Below are positions 34,621 to 41,918 of a stretch of DNA of 64,000 nucleotides, piece by piece (the stretch's first letter is position 1; the number at the start of each line of letters is the position of its first letter). The position numbers and the translations under genes are program-made. Where the stretch lies: positions 12,157 to 76,156 of the forward strand of contig CAJUIR010000006.1 of assembly GCA_910586655.1 (NCBI GenBank), written 5' to 3'. Under the pieces are notes generated by a model. That model saw only the letters and a program-made list of their open reading frames with translations. It was not told the DNA's origin and ran no database searches. This stretch comes from an uncultured Christensenellaceae bacterium (GTDB lineage Bacteria > Bacillota > Clostridia > Christensenellales > Borkfalkiaceae).

Positions 34621-36558
34621 TCAGCAGCCTCTGCCGCCGCCTCCGCCGAATCCGCCGCCGCCAAACCCTCCGCCGAATCCGCCGCCGAACCTTCCGCCCC
34701 CGCCCGACGAGGTGGGTTTGGAAACCATATTTCGGGATAATCCTTGATTGAGGGAACGGAACATCGAGTTCCATACAATACAGGTGAATATAAAATCGCC
34801 CGTCGAATAAGTTGCATAGGAAGGCGGCTGCATATCCAGTCCCTTGAATTTATCCGTCCATGCATTCGAAACGCCCAATACCTGCGCATAGGGCAAAATG
34901 CGGTAATACAGATCGGGATTTTCTTTTAACATAAATTCGATCTTATCGCGTTCGGTCACTTCGATAAACTGCTTGAACCCTAAAATATGTCCCAGCCGAT
35001 CGTTGTAATCTTTGGTACGGCACAGGAAAAATCCGCTGACACAGCCCGTTCCGACCGCAAATACCACAACGATAAATTTGGTCCAGAAACTCAATGCGGC
35101 GGAAGGAGTTAAAGCGATCAATACCCCGAAACCCATTCCCAACGCAACGAAAGCAAGCGTAACCGCAACGCGCAGATACAGTTTCCACTTATACTTTCGC
35201 TGGGCTGCAAGGTACGCGCCGCCCGACGCTACAAAACAACCGATGAACGCGCCGAGCACCATAATCCAGAAATGATACCCGCTCGCGACAGTAAGTAAGG
35301 AATAGATCCAAGTAAACCCGCCCAAAACCAATAACGACAGCGCGAGAAACAAGCCGTACAGAACGGTCCCCTTTCTCGTGTACATTTTTCCCGTTTGGCT
35401 CTTGACCGTCGTTTTTACCTGGTTTGCCGTCTTATAAAAACTTTTCGAAAGTTCGGAAGAACGAACGGATTCCCTTCCGTCGAACAGTCCCTCGTAAAAG
35501 ATTCTGCAATGGGCAGGCACGTTCGCAGCAAGCGGTTTTGACGTGCGGTAAAGCGTAGGATCCTTTTGGCTTTCCGAAAGGTCGATATGCAGATACCCTT
35601 CCGAAGCAAGCCAGAATACCAGCGATCCCAAATCTTCGCTGTCGATTTTATTATCGATCAGAAGCCCCATTAAAAGCGGATCCATCTCGTCGGGCGCAGT
35701 CAGATTGATCGTTTTAATCATGTCCGGCTGACGGCATACAAATAGTTTGACGAGCACTGCGGCAATCAAAAGCGCCACGCCGATGAGCAATACATAGATC
35801 ACCGACCGATCGAACGACGCCGTTAAAACGCCCGACTCGAAACTTAAATCGAGCGTGATGCCGGCAGACGTATAGTAATATCCGTCTTCGCTGTTATGCG
35901 GAACGTTCTGCGGCAGACCCAACGAAGTCAGCGTCAGCGTGTTTCCGTTCCGCACGGTCTCCACTTCGCAATCGTTCCCCGTTGTTCCCGATTCCCCCGA
36001 ATAGACTTGATACCCTACCAGTCCGTCAGGTACGGTCACAGAAACAGTTACGTCGTTGATTTTCGTCTGCCAGCCGTAACCGATCACGTCGAGCGGAAGA
36101 TATCCCTCCTCGGAAAGCGCGGGCACAATCATATCGTATGTAACGATATAGGTTCGCTGCTGACCTTTGACAACTCCCTTGCCGCGCAAATAATACGAAA
36201 TGAAAGAAAAATCGTCCGTTTTGATGTAGGGCGCAAAATCGGCGCTGTCGCAATCGGCGGAAATATTCTGATACCGAACGCCGCTGCTTAACGGCAGATC
36301 GCGGATAATTCCGTGCGAATTATATCCCTCGAAGGAAACGGTGATGGTTTCCTTGACCGAAATTTTCCGATTGCGTTCCACCGTCATTTCCGCTCGGTAC
36401 TGTTCGATCGTATAACCGTATTCCGCATCGTAAGGATTCGTCGCGTATGCGTCGGCAGATAAAGAAACGGGCGAGGAGAACCCCGCCCATAATCCAAGCA
36501 CGAGGAGAAGCGCGGCAACCGCCGCTATGATCCCCTTTTTCGTCTTATTATTTTTCAT
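34621..36558 (-). CDS. DUF2207 membrane protein, second copy
   Basis: 645 residues; signal peptide (1-35), then the DUF2207 exterior domain (YTIEQYRAEMTVERNRKISV and SHGIIRDLP near 80). A helix sits near 255-275, a cytosolic segment with DEMDPLLMGLLIDNKIDSEDLGSLVFWLASEGYL, and several helices near 405-510. FKQFIEVTERDKIEFMLKENP comes near the end, and the Gly-rich tail ends GGGGGRGC. It lies between lemA and glpK; LemA next to DUF2207 is a common pairing. It shares architecture and C-terminal ending with the 14689-16731 protein. Role unknown, probably cell envelope. Confidence 0.85.
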   Translation of the reverse strand: MKNNKTKKGIIAAVAALLLVLGLWAGFSSPVSLSADAYATNPYDAEYGYTIEQYRAEMTVERNRKISVKETITVSFEGYNSHGIIRDLPLSSGVRYQNISADCDSADFAPYIKTDDFSFISYYLRGKGVVKGQQRTYIVTYDMIVPALSEEGYLPLDVIGYGWQTKINDVTVSVTVPDGLVGYQVYSGESGTTGNDCEVETVRNGNTLTLTSLGLPQNVPHNSEDGYYYTSAGITLDLSFESGVLTASFDRSVIYVLLIGVALLIAAVLVKLFVCRQPDMIKTINLTAPDEMDPLLMGLLIDNKIDSEDLGSLVFWLASEGYLHIDLSESQKDPTLYRTSKPLAANVPAHCRIFYEGLFDGRESVRSSELSKSFYKTANQVKTTVKSQTGKMYTRKGTVLYGLFLALSLLVLGGFTWIYSLLTVASGYHFWIMVLGAFIGCFVASGGAYLAAQRKYKWKLYLRVAVTLAFVALGMGFGVLIALTPSAALSFWTKFIVVVFAVGTGCVSGFFLCRTKDYNDRLGHILGFKQFIEVTERDKIEFMLKENPDLYYRILPYAQVLGVSNAWTDKFKGLDMQPPSYATYSTGDFIFTCIVWNSMFRSLNQGLSRNMVSKPTSSGGGGRFGGGFGGGFGGGGFGGGGGRGC

Positions 36559-36591
36559 ATTCTTTCATTGATTTGAATGCTTTGATCTGAT

Positions 36592-37185
36592 TTAAAACTG
36601 AACTTTGACCGCTTTGCGCTCTTCTTCGGAATCGAGTTCGAAATACTTCCGTTTTTCGATTCTCATGCGGCGCGCGATCCATGCAACGCCGAACGTATCG
36701 ATTCGGCTGTTGAGTTCTTTGACCGTACCGTTGTAATATCTGCGTGCAGACGCGATTTCCGTTTCGATCCGGCTGAGTTGGTTTTGCAGATCCATAAAAT
36801 TGGTATTCGCTTTCAGGTCCGGATATGATTCCTGCAATGCAAACAGCGATTTCAACGTTCCCGTAAGCACGTTTTCCGCGGCGATCTTTTCGTCACCCGT
36901 GGCGGTCATGGCGGCGTTGCGCGCTCTGATCACGGCTTCGAGCGTTCCGCTCTCGTGTTTTGCGTATCCCTTTACCGTTTCCACGAGGTTGGGGATGAGG
37001 TCGTACCGCTTTTTCAGTTGTACGTCGATGGTCGCCCATCCCTCTTCCGCAAGATTTTTTAATCGCATCAATCTGTTGTACGTCGAAACATACCAACCGA
37101 AAAACGCAATGATGATGAGTAGTACCGCCGCGCCCGCGCAAATTCCCGCGATTGCAGGCGTTCCCAACGCCAATAAATGATTCAT
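36592..37185 (-). CDS. LemA family protein
   Basis: 197 residues. One N-terminal membrane helix (CAGAAVLLIIIAFFGWYV, residues 17-34), then the LemA helical domain. YNRLMRLKNLAEEGWATIDV and LKKRYDLIPNLVETVKGY near 37-72 are the family signature, and FMDLQNQLSRIETEIASARRYYN near 127. The N-terminus faces out and the helical bundle is cytosolic in the usual model. First gene of lemA-DUF2207-glpK, with AGGAGGAATGT before the ATG. Function unknown despite wide distribution. Confidence 0.93.
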   Translation of the reverse strand: MNHLLALGTPAIAGICAGAAVLLIIIAFFGWYVSTYNRLMRLKNLAEEGWATIDVQLKKRYDLIPNLVETVKGYAKHESGTLEAVIRARNAAMTATGDEKIAAENVLTGTLKSLFALQESYPDLKANTNFMDLQNQLSRIETEIASARRYYNGTVKELNSRIDTFGVAWIARRMRIEKRKYFELDSEEERKAVKVQF

Positions 37186-37214
37186 ACATTCCTCCTGCTG
37201 AAATCAGCGTTTCT

Positions 37215-37243
37215 ATTATACTATATCTTTTTTAAAATTTCAA
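37215..37243 (-). promoter_or_regulatory. Promoter of lemA-DUF2207-glpK
   Basis: -35 TTGAAA (37238-37243), 17 nt, -10 TATAAT (37215-37220); leader of about 25 nt. Confidence 0.65.
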
Positions 37244-37260
37244 TATGCCGACGGAAAAAA

Positions 37261-39489
37261 TTATATTTTCTTTTTATTATAATTGATGAGGCAGCCCGCA
37301 AGCAAAATTTCTTTTTCGTCAGCGGTAAAGGGCGCAAGTTCCAACACGACGTCGCGCCGTGTTCCTTTGGAGAATACTTGTGCAATAAACCGCGTTTCTC
37401 CGCTTTTGATTCCTTCCGCAATATCGGCAACGTAGATATAATCCCCCGTCTTGAAATCAGGCTTTTCGCATGTAAACGGCAACATTCCCCAATTCACGAG
37501 GTTGGAAAAATAGCGTTTGGTTGCGTACTCTTTACAGAGATTGGCAACGCCGCCCAAAACGCGCTGACAGGAAGCCGCTTGTTCGCGCGCCGAGCCGTCG
37601 CCCGGTTTGTTAGACACCACAACGCTCCCGTAAACGGTATCTTTTCCGACTTCGAAACCGCCCAATTCTTGGATCACACGCTGGGGAAGAACGCCCGTTT
37701 CGCGGCGCGCTAATTCCTCCTCGCGTACGCTTTTTGCGCGTCCTACGTATTCGGGATCTTTACGCGACAATGCAAATTCCGAAAGTTTATAGGGATTGGA
37801 ACGGTAAGAAGAAGTTTCGCCCGAAGGGATCAACTCGTCGGTCGTGGTCACCGGATCTTTCAAAACGGACACGACCTTCATGAGCAGATTTTTGCCGAGC
37901 GGGATCTGTTCGGGCCAATCGGCAATATTGGGTCCGTACACCAACGCTTGGTCTTTTTGCGGTTTCCCCGCGCCGCGGTAGACGCGGTTTTCGTATATCT
38001 TGCCGTCGAAACGGTATTTCTTTACACGCTTGTTATACTCATAATCGAGCGCGGAGGTCAGCACGCCGCCGTTTGCCGCCGTTGCGGCGATCGAACGCGC
38101 GTCCATCAAAGCGACCGCCGAAAGTTGACCCTGCGCGGGCTTGCTCCCCTCGCGATTTTCAAAATTCCGCGTTGTGTGCCGGATAGAAAGCGCGCCCGTC
38201 GCGGGTGTGTCGCCCGCGCCGAAACAGGGACCGCAAAACGCTGTTTTCAGCGTTGCGCCCGTTTCCATCAGCAAACCCGTATAACCGTTTTCCGTCAGGC
38301 ATTTATAGACGGGCTGTGACGAAGGATAAACATTCAGCGTAAAGGCTCCCGTTCCGATGCTCTTTCCGCGCAAAATTTCCGCGCTCTCGGCGATATTCTC
38401 GTAACTTCCGCCGGCGCAGCCTGCAATGACGCCCTGATCTACGTACACTTTCCCGTCTTTGATCTTATTCGTCAAACAGAACGCGTCGGTGCCTAAAATC
38501 GCCCTCCCTTTTTCTTCGACTTCTTTTAAAAGTTCCTCGCTTCTCTCTAAAAATTCCCGAATGGAATAAGCATTCGAAGGATGGAACGGAAGCGCGATCA
38601 TCGGTTCGACTTTGCTTAAATCAATCGTTACGGCGCCGTCGTAATATGCAGGTTCGGCGGGCGCAAGCCGTTTGTATGCCTCGGCGCGGTTATGATCGCG
38701 GAAATATTCTTCCGTTTTCCCGTCCGTTTCCCAGATACTCGATAAGCAAGTTGTTTCCGTCGTCATGACGTCGATCCCGTTGCGGTAATCCATCGAGAGC
38801 GCCGCAATCCCGGGACCGATAAATTCGAGGATTTTATTTTTTACGAACCCGCTGGGAAAAACCGCGCGGATCAACGCGAGCGCAACGTCCTGAGGTCCGA
38901 CCCCCTTTCGGAGTTTCCCTTTTAAATAGACAGCGATCACTTCGGGAGGTTTGATATCATACGTCTGCTTTAACAGTTGCTTTACAAGTTCGGGTCCGCC
39001 CTCGCCGATCGCCATCGTACCCAGCGCGCCGTAACGCGTGTGCGAATCGGAACCGAGAATCATCGCGCCGCACTTAGCCGCGCATTCGCGCATGTACTGA
39101 TGAATGACCGCAAGATGCGCGGGAACGTAATCGCCGCCGTATTTTTTCGCCGCGGATAACCCGAAGACGTGATCGTCCTCGTTGATGGTTCCGCCCACGG
39201 CGCAAAGCGAATTGTGGCAGTTGGTCAGAGTGTAGGGAACGGGAAAATGTTCGATCCCGCTCGCTTTCGCCGTCTGTACGATTCCGACGTAAGTAATATC
39301 GTGCGAAGCGATCGCGTCGAATTTCAAACGGTATTGCGTTTCGTCGCCGCTATTATGTGTTTGAAGTACGGAATAGGCAATGGTGTTTTTTTGAGCCGCG
39401 CGTTTCTTTTCGTCCGTCTTGAACGCTTGCGATTCTTTGATAAGTTTCCCTTCGCTGTAATATACACCCTGTCTGATAACCTTGACCAT
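37261..39489 (-). CDS. Aconitase-superfamily hydratase (YbhJ-like)
   Basis: 742 residues. It is a [4Fe-4S] dehydratase fold. The cluster Cys are visible in GCAGGSYENIAES near 358 and FCGPCFGAGDTPATG near 415. LGSDSHTRYGALGTMAIGEGG near 145 is the substrate loop, and the swivel domain carries KPGDGSAREQAAS near 640 followed by LVNWGMLPF. The overall spacing matches the YbhJ-type hydratases rather than AcnA, AcnB or LeuCD. The reaction (citrate/isocitrate or a related hydroxyacid) is inferred only. Monocistronic, with GAGAGG before the ATG and a TTGAAA/TATAAT promoter at 39517-39545. Confidence 0.8.
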   Translation of the reverse strand: MVKVIRQGVYYSEGKLIKESQAFKTDEKKRAAQKNTIAYSVLQTHNSGDETQYRLKFDAIASHDITYVGIVQTAKASGIEHFPVPYTLTNCHNSLCAVGGTINEDDHVFGLSAAKKYGGDYVPAHLAVIHQYMRECAAKCGAMILGSDSHTRYGALGTMAIGEGGPELVKQLLKQTYDIKPPEVIAVYLKGKLRKGVGPQDVALALIRAVFPSGFVKNKILEFIGPGIAALSMDYRNGIDVMTTETTCLSSIWETDGKTEEYFRDHNRAEAYKRLAPAEPAYYDGAVTIDLSKVEPMIALPFHPSNAYSIREFLERSEELLKEVEEKGRAILGTDAFCLTNKIKDGKVYVDQGVIAGCAGGSYENIAESAEILRGKSIGTGAFTLNVYPSSQPVYKCLTENGYTGLLMETGATLKTAFCGPCFGAGDTPATGALSIRHTTRNFENREGSKPAQGQLSAVALMDARSIAATAANGGVLTSALDYEYNKRVKKYRFDGKIYENRVYRGAGKPQKDQALVYGPNIADWPEQIPLGKNLLMKVVSVLKDPVTTTDELIPSGETSSYRSNPYKLSEFALSRKDPEYVGRAKSVREEELARRETGVLPQRVIQELGGFEVGKDTVYGSVVVSNKPGDGSAREQAASCQRVLGGVANLCKEYATKRYFSNLVNWGMLPFTCEKPDFKTGDYIYVADIAEGIKSGETRFIAQVFSKGTRRDVVLELAPFTADEKEILLAGCLINYNKKKI

Positions 39490-39516
39490 ATCCGTTTCCT
39501 CTCAGTATTTTTCTCT

Positions 39517-39545
39517 ATTATATCGGATTCGGGGACTTTTTTCAA
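39517..39545 (-). promoter_or_regulatory. Promoter of the aconitase-family gene
   Basis: -35 TTGAAA (39540-39545), 17 nt, -10 TATAAT (39517-39522); leader of about 20 nt. Confidence 0.65.
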
Positions 39546-39592
39546 GCGAAGTGAAACGGAAAATGCAAAATAATGAATTTAAGTAAAAGCGA

Positions 39593-39621
39593 TTGATTTT
39601 TACGGACAAATGTTTTATACT
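39593..39621 (+). promoter_or_regulatory. Promoter abutting the PH-domain gene
   Basis: -35 TTGATT (39593-39598), 17 nt, -10 TATACT (39616-39621), then only six bases to the ATG at 39628. Confidence 0.65.
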
Positions 39622-39627
39622 GCTCTT

Positions 39628-40146
39628 ATGAAAGAAAAAAAGCAGAAAAATTTACTGAAAAGCGAAACGTTTCCCTTCCGCTTTACGGGACTCATGCTTG
39701 CGCTGTTGATCTTGCTGCTTGCGCTTTGCGCGACGGGAATCGGACTTACGACTTGGCAGTTTACCGACTTTCTGAAAGGCGATATTTCCTCTGTGTACGA
39801 TTGGATGAAATACGTTCTGCTCTACCTTGTGAGCATTCTCCTTGCGGTGATCGTAATTGCGATGCTGATCAGATCGCAATATATCGTTACCGACAAAACG
39901 CTCACCATTCAGTTCGGGTTGATCCGTTCGCGCTACGAAATCAAAAATATTTATTCAGTGCGGCTGTTCCGCGGATCGAATAAACTGACCGTCTATTTCG
40001 ACGATTACAAAAACAAATATATGGTGATCGTGGTAAAAGACGTGTGGTATACCGATTTCGTGCAAGCGCTGATCAAGCGCAATGAAAAAATCGAATTCGA
40101 CTTTATTACGCCCGAAGAAGAAAAAGACCAAAAAAAGAAAAAGTAA
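39628..40146 (+). CDS. Bacterial PH-domain membrane protein
   Basis: 172 residues from MKEKKQKNLLKSE. Two N-terminal membrane helices (residues about 18-42 and 58-82), then a YdbS/PH-like beta domain: YIVTDKTLTIQFGLIRSRYEIKNIYSVRLFRG near 91-122 and KLTVYFDDYKNKYMVIVV. The C-terminus is Lys-rich (EEKDQKKKK). The family's role is unknown. There is no ribosome site; the promoter's -10 ends 6 nt before the ATG, so the transcript may be leaderless. A longer start at 39610 would lie inside the promoter and is rejected. Confidence 0.75.
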   Translation: MKEKKQKNLLKSETFPFRFTGLMLALLILLLALCATGIGLTTWQFTDFLKGDISSVYDWMKYVLLYLVSILLAVIVIAMLIRSQYIVTDKTLTIQFGLIRSRYEIKNIYSVRLFRGSNKLTVYFDDYKNKYMVIVVKDVWYTDFVQALIKRNEKIEFDFITPEEEKDQKKKK

Positions 40147-40155
40147 CTCATATAA

Positions 40156-40192
40156 CAAAAAAACCGCCGACTTTCCAGTCGGCGGTTTTTTT
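40156..40192. terminator. Bidirectional terminator between PH gene and XRE regulator
   Basis: Stem AAAAAACCGCCGACT/AGTCGGCGGTTTTTT with TTCC loop; usable by both converging genes. Confidence 0.85.
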
Positions 40193-40200
40193 GACTATTA

Positions 40201-40410
40201 TTAAATCAATTTTGTATTGTGTTCTGTAAGTTCGTCAAGAGTAACATCGAAATAATCCGCAATTCTATGCAACTGCTCTATGGACGGCTCGCAGTACGAT
40301 GTTTCCCAATGCGATACTGTTTTTACGGAAACGTTCATAATTGCAGCGAACTCGCGTTGCCCCATTTGATTATTTTTTCTTAAGCGTTTCAGATTTTCCG
40401 CAAACCCCAT
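40201..40410 (-). CDS. XRE-family transcriptional regulator, locus A
   Basis: 69 residues, ATG start with AGGGAG nine bases upstream. It is essentially one HTH_3 domain: LKRLRKNNQMGQREFAAIMN near 7-26 and VSVKTVSHWETSYCEPSIEQ near 27-46, then a final helix IADYFDVTLDELTE. It has no ligand or protease domain. It is divergent from a small Cys-rich protein gene (40504-40710) across a 93-nt gap. That gap carries a full-consensus promoter for the partner with a palindrome in its spacer. It most likely represses that promoter. Confidence 0.85.
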   Translation of the reverse strand: MGFAENLKRLRKNNQMGQREFAAIMNVSVKTVSHWETSYCEPSIEQLHRIADYFDVTLDELTEHNTKLI

Positions 40411-40464
40411 CAAAAATTACTCCCTACTTATCAAACAGATTGTATCAAAAATAGAGAATTTTTC

Positions 40465-40493
40465 TTGACAATCTCAAATTTTGAGAATATAAT
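40465..40493 (+). promoter_or_regulatory. Consensus promoter with palindromic operator, locus A
   Basis: -35 TTGACA (40465-40470), 17 nt, -10 TATAAT (40488-40493). The spacer holds a perfect 15-bp palindrome, arms TCTCAAA and TTTGAGA (40472-40486). A repressor bound there would block both boxes. The Cys-rich gene starts 10 nt after the -10, without a ribosome site. Confidence 0.8.
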
Positions 40494-40503
40494 CAAGTTA
40501 AAC

Positions 40504-40710
40504 ATGAATACTTCGGTAAATAGGATAAAACTTTGCAAAAACTGTATTTGTTCTTGTTTATTTCATGGGAAAAGCAACTGCTTTTTAATTTGTAGTCGTT
40601 CATTAAAAAAAGTAGACGCTCATGCTTCGTGTAAATACTTTTATAATAAAAATAAGAATCTTCCAAACATAAATAACAAAAAGTTTGACAGTACAATCGA
40701 CCGAAACTAA
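40504..40710 (+). CDS. Small Cys-rich protein of the XRE/Cys-rich module, locus A
   Basis: 68 residues, AT-rich compared with its neighbours. The Cys pattern is LCKNCICSCLFHGKSNCF, LIC, then VDAHASCKYFYNK: two close Cys pairs followed by a C-[KE]-[YF]-[FW] ending, which suggests metal binding. The C-terminal 20 residues are Asn/Lys-rich and look unstructured. The final motif (C, about a dozen residues, CKYF) matches the frameshifted protein at 53747-54035 (C, about a dozen residues, CEFW). No known function. Expected to be controlled by the divergent XRE regulator. The transcript would have a very short or no leader. Confidence 0.65.
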   Translation: MNTSVNRIKLCKNCICSCLFHGKSNCFLICSRSLKKVDAHASCKYFYNKNKNLPNINNKKFDSTIDRN

Positions 40711-40714
40711 ATCT

Positions 40715-40945
40715 TTATTTCAATCTCGTAAAATTCTTTACGCGGACGGCGCGAAACGTAAGCGTAACGGAAATGACGCCGCCCTCTTTTTTAATCGACA
40801 TTCTCGCTTTGCTCTCCGTTTCGAAATACTCGTCGGCAACGCGCTGAAAATCCCGAATTGCGGCTTCCTCCGTTTCGAGATTCATTTCTTCTTTGTCTTC
40901 CGCAAGCATGCGCGCCAAACGGTGTTTGGTTGAAAGTTCTCTCAT
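40715..40945 (-). CDS. minE: MinE-like topological specificity factor
   Basis: 76 residues, 14 nt after minD with AGGAGCGGAT before the ATG. The pattern TKHRLARMLAEDKEEM near 6-21 resembles the MinE anti-MinCD helix (A..RL..ML..DR), and AAIRDFQRVADEYFE plus KKEGGVISVTLTFRAVRV resembles its dimer domain. Divergence is strong, so the call rests on shape plus position. It would displace MinD from the membrane and drive its oscillation. No minC is present in the window. Confidence 0.65.
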   Translation of the reverse strand: MRELSTKHRLARMLAEDKEEMNLETEEAAIRDFQRVADEYFETESKARMSIKKEGGVISVTLTFRAVRVKNFTRLK

Positions 40946-40959
40946 ATCCGCTCCTATCC

Positions 40960-41682
40960 TTATTTATGTCCGCGTTGTTTGAATTGATTTTTTTCTCCCA
41001 GCGTGAAGTAAGCGCCCAGTGCGCGGAACGCGCGCGAACGTTCGTAGATGTTGTCGAGAAACAGTTTGTCTTCCTCGGGCACAACGGCGACGAGAGGCAG
41101 ACGAAGCGCGGACGAGATTTCCGCAGGCGTTAGAATTTCTCCGCGGCGCGTCCAATCCTTGCGCACCATATTGATAACCAGCCCCACTTCACGGAACCGA
41201 TAACTTTTCAAGATCCCCGAAACGCGGTCGGCATCGCGCATGGCGGAAATATGCGGCGTTGTAACGAGCAGCGCTTCCTCGGCACAGGAAGCGGCGCGGT
41301 GAAAGCCGTCCTCTATCCCTGCGGGAGAATCGATAAAAATGTAATCGAACTGCGGAGCAAGCGCGTCCAAAACAAGACGGATCGCCTGCGGAGATACGTA
41401 CCGCTCCGAAACGCGGTTGCTTGCAAGACAGTAGAGCGTGGGATAGCGGGGATGACGCACCAGCGCCTGACGCGGACGGCAGCGACCCTCCACTGCGTCC
41501 AGTACGTCGTATATCGCCAAATTTTCGGTTCCGAACACCACGTCTACGTTATTGAGTCCGAAGTCCAGATCGCACACGATGACGCGGCTGCCCGTTTTGG
41601 CAAGTTGAACGGCAAGATTACAACAGACCGTCGTTTTCCCGACGCCCCCTTTCCCAGACGTGATTACGATTTTTCTTGCCAT
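40960..41682 (-). CDS. minD: Septum site-determining ATPase MinD
   Basis: 240 residues from MARKIVITSGKGGVGKTT, the deviant Walker A with the signature Lys near residue 11. DLDFGLNNVDVVFG near 38 and Walker B YIFIDSPAGIEDGF near 117 are typical. GGAGG is 7 nt before the ATG; an upstream in-frame start at 41721 is unlikely. The C-terminus (TLGEKNQFKQRGHK) is a short basic tail where the amphipathic membrane-targeting helix normally sits; it looks weak. It is followed by the MinE-like gene. MinC is absent here. Confidence 0.92.
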   Translation of the reverse strand: MARKIVITSGKGGVGKTTVCCNLAVQLAKTGSRVIVCDLDFGLNNVDVVFGTENLAIYDVLDAVEGRCRPRQALVRHPRYPTLYCLASNRVSERYVSPQAIRLVLDALAPQFDYIFIDSPAGIEDGFHRAASCAEEALLVTTPHISAMRDADRVSGILKSYRFREVGLVINMVRKDWTRRGEILTPAEISSALRLPLVAVVPEEDKLFLDNIYERSRAFRALGAYFTLGEKNQFKQRGHK

Positions 41683-41758
41683 TGCTTCGCCTCCGCGCGC
41701 GCGTTTTGACCATGATAACACATGGATACAGGCATATTTTTACGAGTTTTGTCGAAGA

Positions 41759-41793
41759 AAAAAGGAATCGGAGGAAAACCTCCGATTCCTTTT
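41759..41793 (-). terminator. Terminator after the 25-residue protein gene
   Basis: Perfect 14-bp stem (AAAGGAATCGGAGG and complement) with a four-base loop and a T run on the minus strand. It overlaps the stop of the small gene. Confidence 0.85.
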
Positions 41794-41869
41794 ATTTCTG
41801 CAACAGCGATTTTAAATATTCCTCGTACTCTTCATCGGTGAGTTTGGGAATTTTTTTCTTATTAGCCAT
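41792..41869 (-). CDS. 25-residue small protein at the end of the marR-ABC operon
   Basis: Too short for ordinary ORF calling. It has a good ribosome site (GAGGTAAGT) directly before ATG and a perfect terminator hairpin at its stop. The product, MANKKKIPKLTDEEYEEYLK plus SLLQK, is strongly charged: a basic start followed by an acidic amphipathic helix. It lies 50 nt after the ABC exporter gene on the same strand, so it is probably the last gene of that transcript. No known function. The framing by initiation and termination signals makes it more credible than its length suggests. Confidence 0.65.
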   Translation of the reverse strand: MANKKKIPKLTDEEYEEYLKSLLQK

Positions 41870-41918
41870 ACTTACCTCGTAAATTTGTATATAGAAAGTA
41901 TGCCCTCTTTTACACGAT

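Noticed and set aside
40900..41133. Plus-strand frames antisense to minD-minE
   Set aside because: Shadow frames without ribosome sites or domain matches.
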